Positions 55,103 through 63,679 of a DNA stretch of 64,000 bases are shown here, piece by piece. The stretch comes from Bacteroidota bacterium. Its GTDB lineage: Bacteria; Bacteroidota; Bacteroidia; Flavobacteriales_E; Vicingaceae. The translations under genes were made by a program, and so were the position numbers. The first letter of the stretch is position 1, and each line of letters opens with the position of its first letter. The stretch spans positions 124,001-188,000 of the forward strand of contig JABFGJ010000007.1 in NCBI GenBank assembly GCA_013112545.1, in the 5' to 3' direction. Below the pieces are notes generated by a model that worked only from the letters and a program-made list of their open reading frames with translations, did no database searches and was not told the origin of the DNA.

Positions 55103-55930
55103 TTAAAAATAAACAGCTTTAAATCTTGCATGTGGCATGCGTTTTCCAACTTGTAGTCTCAATTCATCTTCGCCGACAATTACATAATTGCTAGTCAAAG
55201 ACAATGCGTCAACCAATGCTTGGTCGTAATTGTCGAAGTGGCAAGCCATTTCTGTCATACCAAAATGCCCAAAACGTAGTTGAAGTTTAGCTTCAGAAGT
55301 ATAAGTTGCAAAAAATGAATTGCAACCACCAGTTCCGTTTACTTGCATGTCGCTAGTAAATCGAATGTGCGGTTCTTTCATTTCTTCAGTTTGTTCTATT
55401 GCTAAACCGTCTAATTCTACTAATTTCCAATACTTGCCTACAAGCGGATTTTTTATTTTATACAAATTATAGTATTCACTTAATTCGGATGTAATCATCT
55501 CAGCATTTCTACCGAGTTGTTTTAATATATTTTCGCCAACTAAATAATTATAATGATCGCCAATTTCATGTTTTAAAGTAATGTATCTGCCTTGAGAATC
55601 CCATTCAAATGGACCTGAAACGGTAAATATTTCATTAGATTTTCCAAGATATTGACTTGTGAGCATAAAAGTAAGGTCGCTGTTTAAAGTCATAGTTGTT
55701 TTTATTCCTTCGCAGTCTGCACAAGGTAAAACACCAGAATAGCTGCCCACCCAATCCAAAGAAGTCTTGCTGTTGTCGCTCAAATCACCAATAGTATTTA
55801 CGGTAGTTTCTTGATTGTCTGTTTGTTCGGCGATTTCGTTTTGTGATTTATTGGTTTCGTTAGTCAATTCTTTCTTTGCTTTACACGAAAATAAAAGCAG
55901 TGTAATTATAGGAATTAGGATGTATTTCAT
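55103..55930 (-). CDS. NlpE N-terminal plus META domain lipoprotein
   Basis: The 275-residue precursor has a lipobox (LLFSCKAK, Cys at about residue 16). Next come an NlpE-like domain with GVLPCADCEGIKTTMTL (CxxC, about residues 73-76) and a META/HslJ-like domain (LVGKYWKLVELDG, GTGGCNSFFATY, TEMACHFD, FEQALVDALS-like DQALVDALS). NlpE is an envelope-stress and copper-sensing lipoprotein in E. coli. Fusion to META is common in Bacteroidota. It is convergent with rluD. Confidence 0.85.
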   Translation of the reverse strand: MKYILIPIITLLLFSCKAKKELTNETNKSQNEIAEQTDNQETTVNTIGDLSDNSKTSLDWVGSYSGVLPCADCEGIKTTMTLNSDLTFMLTSQYLGKSNEIFTVSGPFEWDSQGRYITLKHEIGDHYNYLVGENILKQLGRNAEMITSELSEYYNLYKIKNPLVGKYWKLVELDGLAIEQTEEMKEPHIRFTSDMQVNGTGGCNSFFATYTSEAKLQLRFGHFGMTEMACHFDNYDQALVDALSLTSNYVIVGEDELRLQVGKRMPHARFKAVYF

Positions 55931-55947
55931 GGGTGTTTATTTGAATT

Positions 55948-55955
55948 CAAAACTA
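55948..55955 (-). promoter_or_regulatory. Promoter -7 element of the NlpE-META gene
   Basis: TAGTTTTG on the minus strand matches TAnnTTTG, 17 nt before the ATG. Confidence 0.5.
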
Positions 55956-56033
55956 TTTAAAATATCAATCAATTGGATTACATGAATTGTACCAAAAACA
56001 AAATTGTTATATTCGTTATCCAAAAATAAAATT

Positions 56034-57689
56034 ATGAAGTTAAAAATAGTTTCCATAGCCCTATTAGCAAGTTTTGCCGCATGCAATAGTTCTCAACCAA
56101 AAGAAAAAGCTGAAGAAGATATTCAAGAAGTTAAAGTAGAAAAATCGGCGATAGACTTGAAGTTGGATAAATATGTAAGCGTAAAGTTAACAACCGATAT
56201 TTCAAAATTGAGTGATAATCAAAAGAAGATGATTCCGATATTGATTGAAGCAGCTAAAATTATGGATGATATTTTCTGGCAAGAAGCTTATGGCGATAAA
56301 GAGTCGTTTTTGTCAAGTATTAGCGATGAAAAAAGCAGAAGATTTGCCGAAATTAATTACGGGCCTTGGGATCGCTTGGCTGGAAACGAGCCATTTATTG
56401 ATGGAGTAGGCCCAAAACCTTTAGGCGCAAACTACTATCCCACAGACATGAGTAAAGAGGAGTTTGAAGCTGCTGAAATATCAGACAAAGCATCATTATA
56501 TACTTTAATAAGAAGAGATGATTCGGGCAATCTAATAAGTATCCCATATCATAAAGCATTTGAAACAGAAGTTAAAAAAGCAGCTGAATTGTTGAAGGAA
56601 GCAAGTAAATATGCTGATAATGCAAAGCTTAAAGAATATTTAAGCAAAAGAGCAAAGGCTTTATTAACTGACAATTATTTTGAAAGTGATATGGTTTGGA
56701 TGGACATGATTGACAATCAAATAGACATGATTGTGGGGCCAATTGAAACATATGAAGATCAACTTTTTGGTCATAAAGCTTCGCATGAAGCCTATATTTT
56801 GGTGAAAGATATGGCTTGGAGTGAACGATTGGCAAAATATGCTGCCATGCTACCTGAATTGCAAAAGAATTTACCAGTAGCAGAAAAGTATAAAAGTGAA
56901 AAGCCTGGGACTGATTCTCAGTTAGCAGCATTTGATGTTATATACTATGCCGGAGATTGTAATGCAGGAAGCAAAACTATTGCAGTGAATTTGCCGAATG
57001 ACGAAAAAATACAATTGGCAAAAGGTACAAGAAGGTCACAATTGAAAAATGCCATGCAAGCGAAGTTTGATCAAATATTAATTCCGATTGCCAATGAATT
57101 GATAGATGAAAGTCAACGAAAATATGTGAATTTCGAAGCCTTTTTTGCCAACACTATGTTTCATGAAGTGGCACATGGATTGGGAATTAAAAATACCTTG
57201 AATGGAAGTGGAACTGTTAGAGAAGCTTTAAAAGAGCATGCTTCTGCTTTGGAAGAAGGGAAAGCAGATATTTTAGGTTTGTATATGGTAACTCAACTTC
57301 ATGCAAAAGGAGAATTAGAAGGAGATATTAAAGAATATTACACTACTTTTATGGCTAGTATTTTTAGATCGGTGCGATTTGGAACCTCTTCGGCACATGG
57401 GAAAGCCAATATGATTCGTTTTAATTTCTTTAATGAAATGGGCGTTTTTGTTAGATCTGATGCTGGAGTTTATAAAATCAATTATGAAAAAATGAATGAA
57501 GCCATGAATGCCCTTTCAGCAAAAATATTAAAGCTACAAGGTGATGGAAATTACGATGCAGTAGCTGCTTTAGTCAATGAATCGATGCAAATAAAAGCAG
57601 ATTTAGCTGCCGACTTAGCGCGATTAACTAATTTGGGAATTCCAGTTGATGTGGTGTTTGAGCAAGGTGTTGAGGTATTAGGCTTGTAG
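56034..57689 (+). CDS. M49-like (dipeptidyl-peptidase III family) metallopeptidase lipoprotein
   Basis: The 551-residue precursor has a lipobox (SFAACNSS, Cys at about residue 17). The zinc site is HEVAH (about residues 377-381), with a second Glu in the EEGKADILGLY motif about 30 residues later. This matches the DPP III family, except that classical DPP III has HELLGH (an extra residue); this protein has the shorter HEXXH form. It probably removes dipeptides or acts on other small substrates outside the cytoplasmic membrane. ATG 56034 is chosen because it directly precedes the lipoprotein leader. Confidence 0.8.
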   Translation: MKLKIVSIALLASFAACNSSQPKEKAEEDIQEVKVEKSAIDLKLDKYVSVKLTTDISKLSDNQKKMIPILIEAAKIMDDIFWQEAYGDKESFLSSISDEKSRRFAEINYGPWDRLAGNEPFIDGVGPKPLGANYYPTDMSKEEFEAAEISDKASLYTLIRRDDSGNLISIPYHKAFETEVKKAAELLKEASKYADNAKLKEYLSKRAKALLTDNYFESDMVWMDMIDNQIDMIVGPIETYEDQLFGHKASHEAYILVKDMAWSERLAKYAAMLPELQKNLPVAEKYKSEKPGTDSQLAAFDVIYYAGDCNAGSKTIAVNLPNDEKIQLAKGTRRSQLKNAMQAKFDQILIPIANELIDESQRKYVNFEAFFANTMFHEVAHGLGIKNTLNGSGTVREALKEHASALEEGKADILGLYMVTQLHAKGELEGDIKEYYTTFMASIFRSVRFGTSSAHGKANMIRFNFFNEMGVFVRSDAGVYKINYEKMNEAMNALSAKILKLQGDGNYDAVAALVNESMQIKADLAADLARLTNLGIPVDVVFEQGVEVLGL

Positions 57690-57714
57690 TATGATTTTTT
57701 GACTTTTCATTAAC

Positions 57715-58929
57715 TTACTTAACTATATATTTAGTGATGAAGTTATCGTTTTTCGATGTTAAAGAAACAAGGTAGATGCCTGACTTTAAGTGGACTTGGT
57801 TAAATTCTTTTTCTAATTTTCCATTGTTTGAAAGCTGCACTTGTTCTTCATAAATTAATTGTCCATTTAAATCTCTAATACTTAATAAGTAATCAACACT
57901 TTCGACTTCCTTATTTATGTTTAGTTGAAATTTTTGACCAGATCCTGGGTTGGGATGTATATTGATTTCTTGTTTACTAATGAATTCGTTATTATGCTTT
58001 CTGAGGTAAATAGGATTAAAGGTTTTATAAGCCCCATCAAAATCGGTTTGTACCAGCCTAACATAGATGTCTTGCTGAAAGTCTGTTTTTACAAATACTT
58101 CATATTGAAGTTCACGGTTTGAATTTCCAGCTCCTATTACAGTTTTAAGTTGATTAAACGTCTTGCCAGCTAATGAATATTCGATGGTAAAAAAGTCATT
58201 ATTAATTTCAGTAGCTGTTTCCCAATTGAATTGGATTAATCCTGAACTTGTGTATTTTGCATCAAAGTATGTTAACTCAATGGGTAATCCAATGCCGCTT
58301 CCGTATTCACAAGGACCTGGGCTGCAACCAGAAGTAGAACCAAATATTTGTGAAGAATTTTTGATATCAATTATACCGCTTGTTTGAAGGTTTCCAGTGC
58401 CAGTCATGATAGAAGAGTTTCTAGAAGTTAAATTTCCACCAACACTAATATTTCCATTCACAGTAGTTTCATTATCGTTTCTCATTTCTAGATTTCCTTC
58501 AATTATTAAAACAGCACCACTTTCTATAGTGATTTTAGAATCATTTCTAAAATCCGTATTACCTTTTACAAGCATTGTATCACCTGACTTTAAAACAAAC
58601 TCTCCAAAGTTTCTTATTTCTAAATTTCCTTCTATGATAACTTTACCTGCTACTTCAAAATAACCATTGCCTCTAACATCTATGTTGTACGCTGTTCCAC
58701 CGCTATTGTCAATTATCGACCCGCCGTTTAAGGTATAGGAACCATCATTTATGTTAAGATGTTTGTTTAAAGTCATATTGTGCGTAATGGTAGCTGTTGC
58801 TCCGTCAGCTGGAACACCACTAGACCAGTTTCCGCTTGTATTCCAATTACCATCAGAAATAGTTGATGTTTGGCTAAATGCAAATTGAAACGCTGCAAAT
58901 AAAAAAAGGAGGAGGTAATTTCTTTTCAT
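57715..58929 (-). CDS. Exported beta-helix-like protein with T9SS type A sorting domain
   Basis: The 404-residue precursor has a signal peptide to about QFAFSQ. It then has a solenoid of short repeats (DGNWNTSGNWSSGVPADG, VIIEGNLEIRN, VKGNTDFRN, LIIEGNLEMRN, GNISVGGNLTSRN) typical of a right-handed parallel beta-helix, a beta-sandwich, and a type A sorting domain (NIHPNPGSGQ to ITKYIVK). Likely surface-displayed; no enzyme motif. It is convergent with the M49-like gene. Confidence 0.85.
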   Translation of the reverse strand: MKRNYLLLFLFAAFQFAFSQTSTISDGNWNTSGNWSSGVPADGATATITHNMTLNKHLNINDGSYTLNGGSIIDNSGGTAYNIDVRGNGYFEVAGKVIIEGNLEIRNFGEFVLKSGDTMLVKGNTDFRNDSKITIESGAVLIIEGNLEMRNDNETTVNGNISVGGNLTSRNSSIMTGTGNLQTSGIIDIKNSSQIFGSTSGCSPGPCEYGSGIGLPIELTYFDAKYTSSGLIQFNWETATEINNDFFTIEYSLAGKTFNQLKTVIGAGNSNRELQYEVFVKTDFQQDIYVRLVQTDFDGAYKTFNPIYLRKHNNEFISKQEINIHPNPGSGQKFQLNINKEVESVDYLLSIRDLNGQLIYEEQVQLSNNGKLEKEFNQVHLKSGIYLVSLTSKNDNFITKYIVK

Positions 58930-59297
58930 ATTATAGTTACGTTTAAAAAAACAAAAAGTTCGATTAAATAGATGATTTATTAGATAAATGTTAACAATTG
59001 AACCATTAAATGGTTTTTAGATAATTACTTTATATTCTTATAAAACGGAAAAGCAAATTAAATTTAGGCCTCAAAATTTACAATTATTACTGAAGTAATT
59101 CGAGCGCTGTTTGTAATATAACATGAAATAAGATAAGTCATTGAGTCCTTGAAACAGATTCAACTAGAAGGATTAAATCGAATCTAAAATCTATTGATTT
59201 TAAACTTTTAAGTTATTATTTTAAATACTTTTGCATCAATCTTAAACTCGTCAATTTCATACTTGGAATTGATATAATCATTTTAATAAAAAACTAT
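58930..59297. other. Gene-free intergenic region with one promoter element
   Basis: About 370 bp, AT-rich, between two divergent T9SS cargo genes. I see no tRNA, small ORF, hairpin terminator or repeat. The only element is the TACTTTTG promoter (59226-59233) of the right-hand gene. No good promoter was found for the left-hand gene. Confidence 0.6.
59226..59233 (+). promoter_or_regulatory. Promoter -7 element of the Omp28-like gene
   Basis: TACTTTTG followed by C, an exact TAnnTTTG match, 64 nt before the ATG. No clear -33 element at the usual spacing. Confidence 0.5.
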
Positions 59298-61259
59298 ATG
59301 AAAAGAATTAATACTTACTTATTAATTTCCATGCTTTTATTAGCTTCAGCTTCTCAAGCACAAATTATTTTTCAAGAAAATTTTAATGGAACAAACCCAT
59401 TAAGTAACTGGACATTATTTAATGTAGATAATCGGACCCCAGCAACAAATGTAAACTATGTAAACGCAGCTTGGGTTGTTAGAGCAGACTTTGACTCAAC
59501 TGGAACTGGTGATAACATTGCAGTAAGTACTTCTTGGTACACACCAGCTGGTGCTGCAGATGATTATATGATTTCACCTGCAATTGCTTTAACAAGTAAC
59601 AATATACTAGAATTTGATGCAAAAGCTCAAGATCCAGCTTATCCCGATGGATATGAAGTAAGAATTTCTACCACAGTTCCTACAGTTGCAGGTTTGTTAG
59701 CGAATCCTGCATTATTTACAACCTCTGGTGAGCAAGCTACATGGATAAGAAGGTCTATCAATTTAGCAACCGCAGGTTATGCAAACCAAACAGTATATAT
59801 AGCCTGGAGAAACAATTCAACTGATATGTTTTTACTTGATATTGATAACATTAAAGTTCACGTACCTTTGGCTTTGGATGCTAGATTAGACCAATTGAAT
59901 TTACCTAAAATAGCCCAAGTAGGAACTAATGTACCTGTTTCTGGAACAATTAAGAACAATGGTACAAATACACTTACGAGTATTTATGTTAATTGGTCTG
60001 CAAATGGTGGAACAGTTAATACCGATACAGTAAGCTTAAATTTAAGTACATCAAATTCAACTACTTTCACACATTCAATGAATTTAACGGCTGCCAATGT
60101 GGGCAACTTTACAAACTTAAAGGTTTGGTTGTCAAGTCCAAATGGTGGAGTTGATTTAAATAAAGGTAATGATACATTAAATGCGCAAGTATTTGTAAAC
60201 ATTGGAGTAACCGTAAGTAGAAAAGCAGTATTAGAAGAATTTACTACCGCTGGTTGTCAATTTTGCCCAGATGGAGCAGTGGTTGTAGAACAAGTGTTAG
60301 CAGCTAACCCAAATGTAATTGGTATTGGAGTGCATTCTTGTTTTGGTACTGATGCGATGACCAACTCAAGTTCTTCTGGACTTTGTAGTACTTTAGGTAA
60401 CCAAAGTGCGCCTACAGCAATGATTGATAGAATAATTTATCCAGGCGAAACTAGTGCAGCTGTTGGAAGAAGTACTTGGCAAGCGAGAGCTAATGCTAGA
60501 TCTTTAGAAGGTTCTCCTGTTGGAATAAATATGACAGGAACTTATAATGCTGCTACACGTGCGGTTTCAGTAACTGTAGCTGCAAATTTTGTTGATTATA
60601 CTTTACCTGGCAACTTAAATATGACCCTATCATTATTAGAAGATAGTGTAACTGGAACTGGAAGCGGATATAATCAATCTAATGCTTATAACAATCAAGC
60701 TGGTCATCAATATGCTGGAAAAGGAAATCCAATTGTTGGTTATATTCACAGGCATGTTTTAAGAGCTAACTTACCTTCTACTTTTGGAGATGCAACAGTT
60801 ATTCCAGCTAGTGTTGCTTTAAACACACCTTATTCAAAAACCTTTACTTTCAATGTCCCTGCTACATGGAATGCAGAAAGAATGTCATTCGTTGGTATGG
60901 TAAATTATGAAGGACCTGGAATTGAGAATTATCAAATTTTAAATGCTGAAGAACTTCATATCGGGCAATTGGCTACAGGAATTGAAAAGCAAGCATCAAG
61001 CGTTCAATCTGTAGAGCTATCACCTAACCCAACAGCAGATTATTCTTATATCCGATTTAATTTAACTCAAAACTCTAATGTAACAGTTTCAGTATTTGAT
61101 ATAACTGGAAAATTAGTACAGTTACAAAATTTAGGACAACTTTCTAAAGGAAAACAACAAGCCATTGTTGATGCAACTGCATTAGAAAATGGATTTTATT
61201 TTGTTAACTTAAAAGTTGGTGAGAATCAAATCACTAAGAAAATTTCTGTGATGCATTAA
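59298..61259 (+). CDS. Omp28-related choice-of-anchor J protein with T9SS sorting domain
   Basis: The 653-residue precursor has a signal peptide to about SQAQ. A choice-of-anchor J domain comes first (FQENFNGTNPLSNWTLFN, WYTPAGAADDYMISP, WRNNSTDMFLLDIDNI), then an Ig-like segment. The Omp28-related domain follows, starting VLEEFTTAGCQFCPDGA with a thioredoxin-like CxxC (CQFC). The last part is a type A sorting domain (LSPNPTADYSYI to ITKKISVMH). It is probably a secreted adhesin or redox protein. A strong terminator follows. Confidence 0.85.
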   Translation: MKRINTYLLISMLLLASASQAQIIFQENFNGTNPLSNWTLFNVDNRTPATNVNYVNAAWVVRADFDSTGTGDNIAVSTSWYTPAGAADDYMISPAIALTSNNILEFDAKAQDPAYPDGYEVRISTTVPTVAGLLANPALFTTSGEQATWIRRSINLATAGYANQTVYIAWRNNSTDMFLLDIDNIKVHVPLALDARLDQLNLPKIAQVGTNVPVSGTIKNNGTNTLTSIYVNWSANGGTVNTDTVSLNLSTSNSTTFTHSMNLTAANVGNFTNLKVWLSSPNGGVDLNKGNDTLNAQVFVNIGVTVSRKAVLEEFTTAGCQFCPDGAVVVEQVLAANPNVIGIGVHSCFGTDAMTNSSSSGLCSTLGNQSAPTAMIDRIIYPGETSAAVGRSTWQARANARSLEGSPVGINMTGTYNAATRAVSVTVAANFVDYTLPGNLNMTLSLLEDSVTGTGSGYNQSNAYNNQAGHQYAGKGNPIVGYIHRHVLRANLPSTFGDATVIPASVALNTPYSKTFTFNVPATWNAERMSFVGMVNYEGPGIENYQILNAEELHIGQLATGIEKQASSVQSVELSPNPTADYSYIRFNLTQNSNVTVSVFDITGKLVQLQNLGQLSKGKQQAIVDATALENGFYFVNLKVGENQITKKISVMH

Positions 61260-61279
61260 TCACGAAACACAATTTATTA

Positions 61280-61322
61280 AAAACCTCTAGTTTCTATCTA
61301 TTTTAGAAACTAGAGGTTTTTT
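61280..61322 (+). terminator. Rho-independent terminator after the Omp28-like gene
   Basis: A perfect 17-bp stem (61280-61296 with 61304-61320, arms AAAACCTCTAGTTTCTA and its complement) has a 7-nt loop and T6 tail, among the strongest hairpins in the window. Confidence 0.95.
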
Positions 61323-61485
61323 GTTTTCGCTTTTTTTCTTTTTTATGATTTACCTCGAAATAATAAATTATATCGTTTATATTTATTCATCACATTGAAA
61401 ATAGTTAGTAAGGAATGAATCTATTTTTCCCAAGCTCAATCAATTGACAAATTATAGGAAGTATATTTACTCTTTAAAATGAATC

Positions 61486-62190
61486 ATGAGCACAGTTAAA
61501 CAAAAAATTCTTGTTGTTGAAGATGAGCCTGATGTATTGCAGTTTATTAAGCAAGGGCTAGACGAAAACGGCTTTGAGGTCGAATTTGCTTATGATGGAG
61601 AATGTGGGAAAAAATTGGCTTTATCTAAAGATTACGATGTTATTATACTCGATGTAATAATACCTCAAATTAATGGACTTGAGCTGTGTAAAATAATAAG
61701 GAATAAGAACAATAAAGTAAAGATATTGCTGCTAACTGCACTTGGTTCTCTTGATGATAAACTTGAAGGATTTGAAGCGGGTGCAGATGATTACTTGGTA
61801 AAACCATTTGATTTTCTTGAGTTATTAGCAAGAGTAAATGTGCTTGCAAAAAGAACTACTCAAATAACTAGTCAAGATCATTCTGAAAAGCACATTATAA
61901 AAGTAGCCGATTTAGCTCTCAATTTAAATAGTAAAAGAGTAGTAAGAGGTAGAAAAGAAATTGCATTAACTGCAAAAGAGTTTGCTTTACTCGAACTGCT
62001 TGTGTTAAATAAAAATAGGGTGTTGAGCAAAACAGAGATTGCTGAAAAAATATGGGGTATCAATTTCGACAGAGGCACTAATGTCATTGAAGTTTACATT
62101 AATTTCTTAAGAAAAAAAATTGATAAAGGTTACTCGGTGAAACTATTGCATACTCTAGTTGGTATGGGTTATATCTTAAAAGACGAATAG
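61486..62190 (+). CDS. OmpR/PhoB-family response regulator
   Basis: The 234-residue protein has a receiver domain with acidic pocket VVEDEP, phosphorylation Asp in VIILDVIIPQINGLEL (about residue 53), TAL and VKPFDF, then a winged-helix DNA-binding domain (ALTAKEFALLELLVLNKNRV, IWGINFDRGTNVIEVYINFLRKKID). The sensor kinase follows 2 bp later. A weak promoter TTG (61444-61446) with TATATTTA (61462-61469) lies upstream. No 11-bp repeats precede it, so autoregulation is not apparent. Confidence 0.93.
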   Translation: MSTVKQKILVVEDEPDVLQFIKQGLDENGFEVEFAYDGECGKKLALSKDYDVIILDVIIPQINGLELCKIIRNKNNKVKILLLTALGSLDDKLEGFEAGADDYLVKPFDFLELLARVNVLAKRTTQITSQDHSEKHIIKVADLALNLNSKRVVRGRKEIALTAKEFALLELLVLNKNRVLSKTEIAEKIWGINFDRGTNVIEVYINFLRKKIDKGYSVKLLHTLVGMGYILKDE

Positions 62191-62192
62191 CT

Positions 62193-63560
62193 ATGAACAT
62201 GAGAATTAGGTTTACCTTAATGTTTACTTTAATTGTAGGTGTAATGCTCTGCTTTTTTTCATTTGCTATCTATTTCCTTTCTGAAGAATACCGAAAAGAA
62301 GACTTCCACTCTCGACTTCAGAATCGGGCAATAGAAAAGCTTGAGTTATTGATTAAAAATGATCTTAAAGTAAAAGAGCAACTTAGTAATCAGATGAATG
62401 ACAATAGATTACATTCATTAGAAAATGAAAGTATAACCATATATGATTCTAACAATAGACTAATTTACAATACAGAAAATAAATCTATACCTAATCCAGA
62501 ATCGATTAAATCCTTATCGAATCAAACGATTTACTCTTGGTCAGATGAAAACACTGAAGGCATAGGGTTTTTACATCCTTATCAAGGGAAAACTTATGCG
62601 CTTTTTTCTTCGGCTACTGACAAACACGGAACAAGTTATATCAATCATCTAAAAAGAACTTTGCTTATTCGCTTGATTATTATCATGCTTATCATTTTTC
62701 TTAGTGGGTGGGTTTTTGCCGGATATTTTATAAAACCCATTATTAATATCGTGAAGCAAACCGATAACATTACCTCTAAAAATCTTAGTTATCGATTAAA
62801 AACAGAACATGTAAAAGATGAAATAGGAAAACTGACCACTACATTTAACAAAATGCTCGATCGATTGGAAACTTCATTTACCATACAGAAACGCTTTGTG
62901 TCGAATGCTTCTCATGAATTGCGCAATCCACTTACAGCCATTGGAGGACAAATAGATGTTACTTTAATGAAGGATAGAAAGAAAGAAGAATATCGTGCAA
63001 CGCTAGAATCTGTATCTGTTCACATCAAAAATTTAAAAACACTAACCAACAATCTATTGGAATTGGCTAACAATGATGTTGATACCTTATTTCAAGAATT
63101 TAGAGAAATACGGATTGATGAGATATTGTGGGACATACGTGATGAAATACAGAAACAAAACCCAGATAGAAACCTAAAAATTAATTTTGAAAAAATAACC
63201 GATAATGAAAAGACTCTGACTTGTAAAGGCAAAGCTGAATTACTCGAAATTGCCTTTATCAATATTATCGATAATGCTTTTAAGTTTTCAGACAACAAAA
63301 CAGTAGAAATAAATGTAGTTTCTGAAAAAAACAACATCATTTTATTGTTTATAGATCAAGGGATCGGAATTCCTGAATCTTATTTGAAGCATGTTTTTGA
63401 ACCATTTTATCGAGGCAGCAATACTCATGGAATTTCTGGAAAGGGAATAGGTTTATCTTTGGTTCGGCGGATAATTAAATTGCATTCGGGTAAAATATTT
63501 ATACGCTCTACATTAAATAAAGGAACTACAGTGGAAGTAGTATTGCCAAATTTAAGTTGA
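62193..63560 (+). CDS. HAMP sensor histidine kinase
   Basis: The 455-residue protein has an N-terminal helix, an extracytoplasmic sensor region (about residues 35-150), a second helix (LIIIMLIIFLSGWVFAGYFI), a HAMP domain, then the dimerisation/phospho-acceptor site SNASHELRNPLTAIGG and ATPase boxes NIIDNAFKFS, DQGIGIPE, FEPFYRGS and GKGIGLSLV. It should phosphorylate the response regulator encoded just before it. The stimulus is unknown. Confidence 0.93.
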   Translation: MNMRIRFTLMFTLIVGVMLCFFSFAIYFLSEEYRKEDFHSRLQNRAIEKLELLIKNDLKVKEQLSNQMNDNRLHSLENESITIYDSNNRLIYNTENKSIPNPESIKSLSNQTIYSWSDENTEGIGFLHPYQGKTYALFSSATDKHGTSYINHLKRTLLIRLIIIMLIIFLSGWVFAGYFIKPIINIVKQTDNITSKNLSYRLKTEHVKDEIGKLTTTFNKMLDRLETSFTIQKRFVSNASHELRNPLTAIGGQIDVTLMKDRKKEEYRATLESVSVHIKNLKTLTNNLLELANNDVDTLFQEFREIRIDEILWDIRDEIQKQNPDRNLKINFEKITDNEKTLTCKGKAELLEIAFINIIDNAFKFSDNKTVEINVVSEKNNIILLFIDQGIGIPESYLKHVFEPFYRGSNTHGISGKGIGLSLVRRIIKLHSGKIFIRSTLNKGTTVEVVLPNLS

Positions 63561-63622
63561 TTTTAAGCTAAACAGGGCTTATTGAGTGCATTTCCAATTA
63601 AAAATTAATACAATTTAATTTC

Positions 63623-63670
63623 ATTTTAAGCCTATTTTAAGTCTATTGATTGACATTTGTTTTAAATTAG
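63623..63670 (+). promoter_or_regulatory. Promoter with abutting 11-bp direct repeats, candidate response-regulator site
   Basis: ATTTTAAGCCT (63623-63633) and ATTTTAAGTCT (63634-63644) abut and are 10/11 identical; a weaker third unit (63612-63622) keeps the 11-bp phase. OmpR/PhoB-type regulators bind such 11-bp tandem repeats. The -7 element TAAATTAG (63663-63670, one mismatch) is 18 nt downstream, so the repeats sit where a -33 element would be. The transporter ATG is 10 nt after. Confidence 0.6.
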
Positions 63671-63679
63671 AACAAATAG

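Noticed and set aside
58397..58663. An 88-codon plus-strand frame inside the beta-helix T9SS gene
   Set aside because: It is a shadow of the repetitive coding strand; the repeats themselves produce open frames on the opposite strand.
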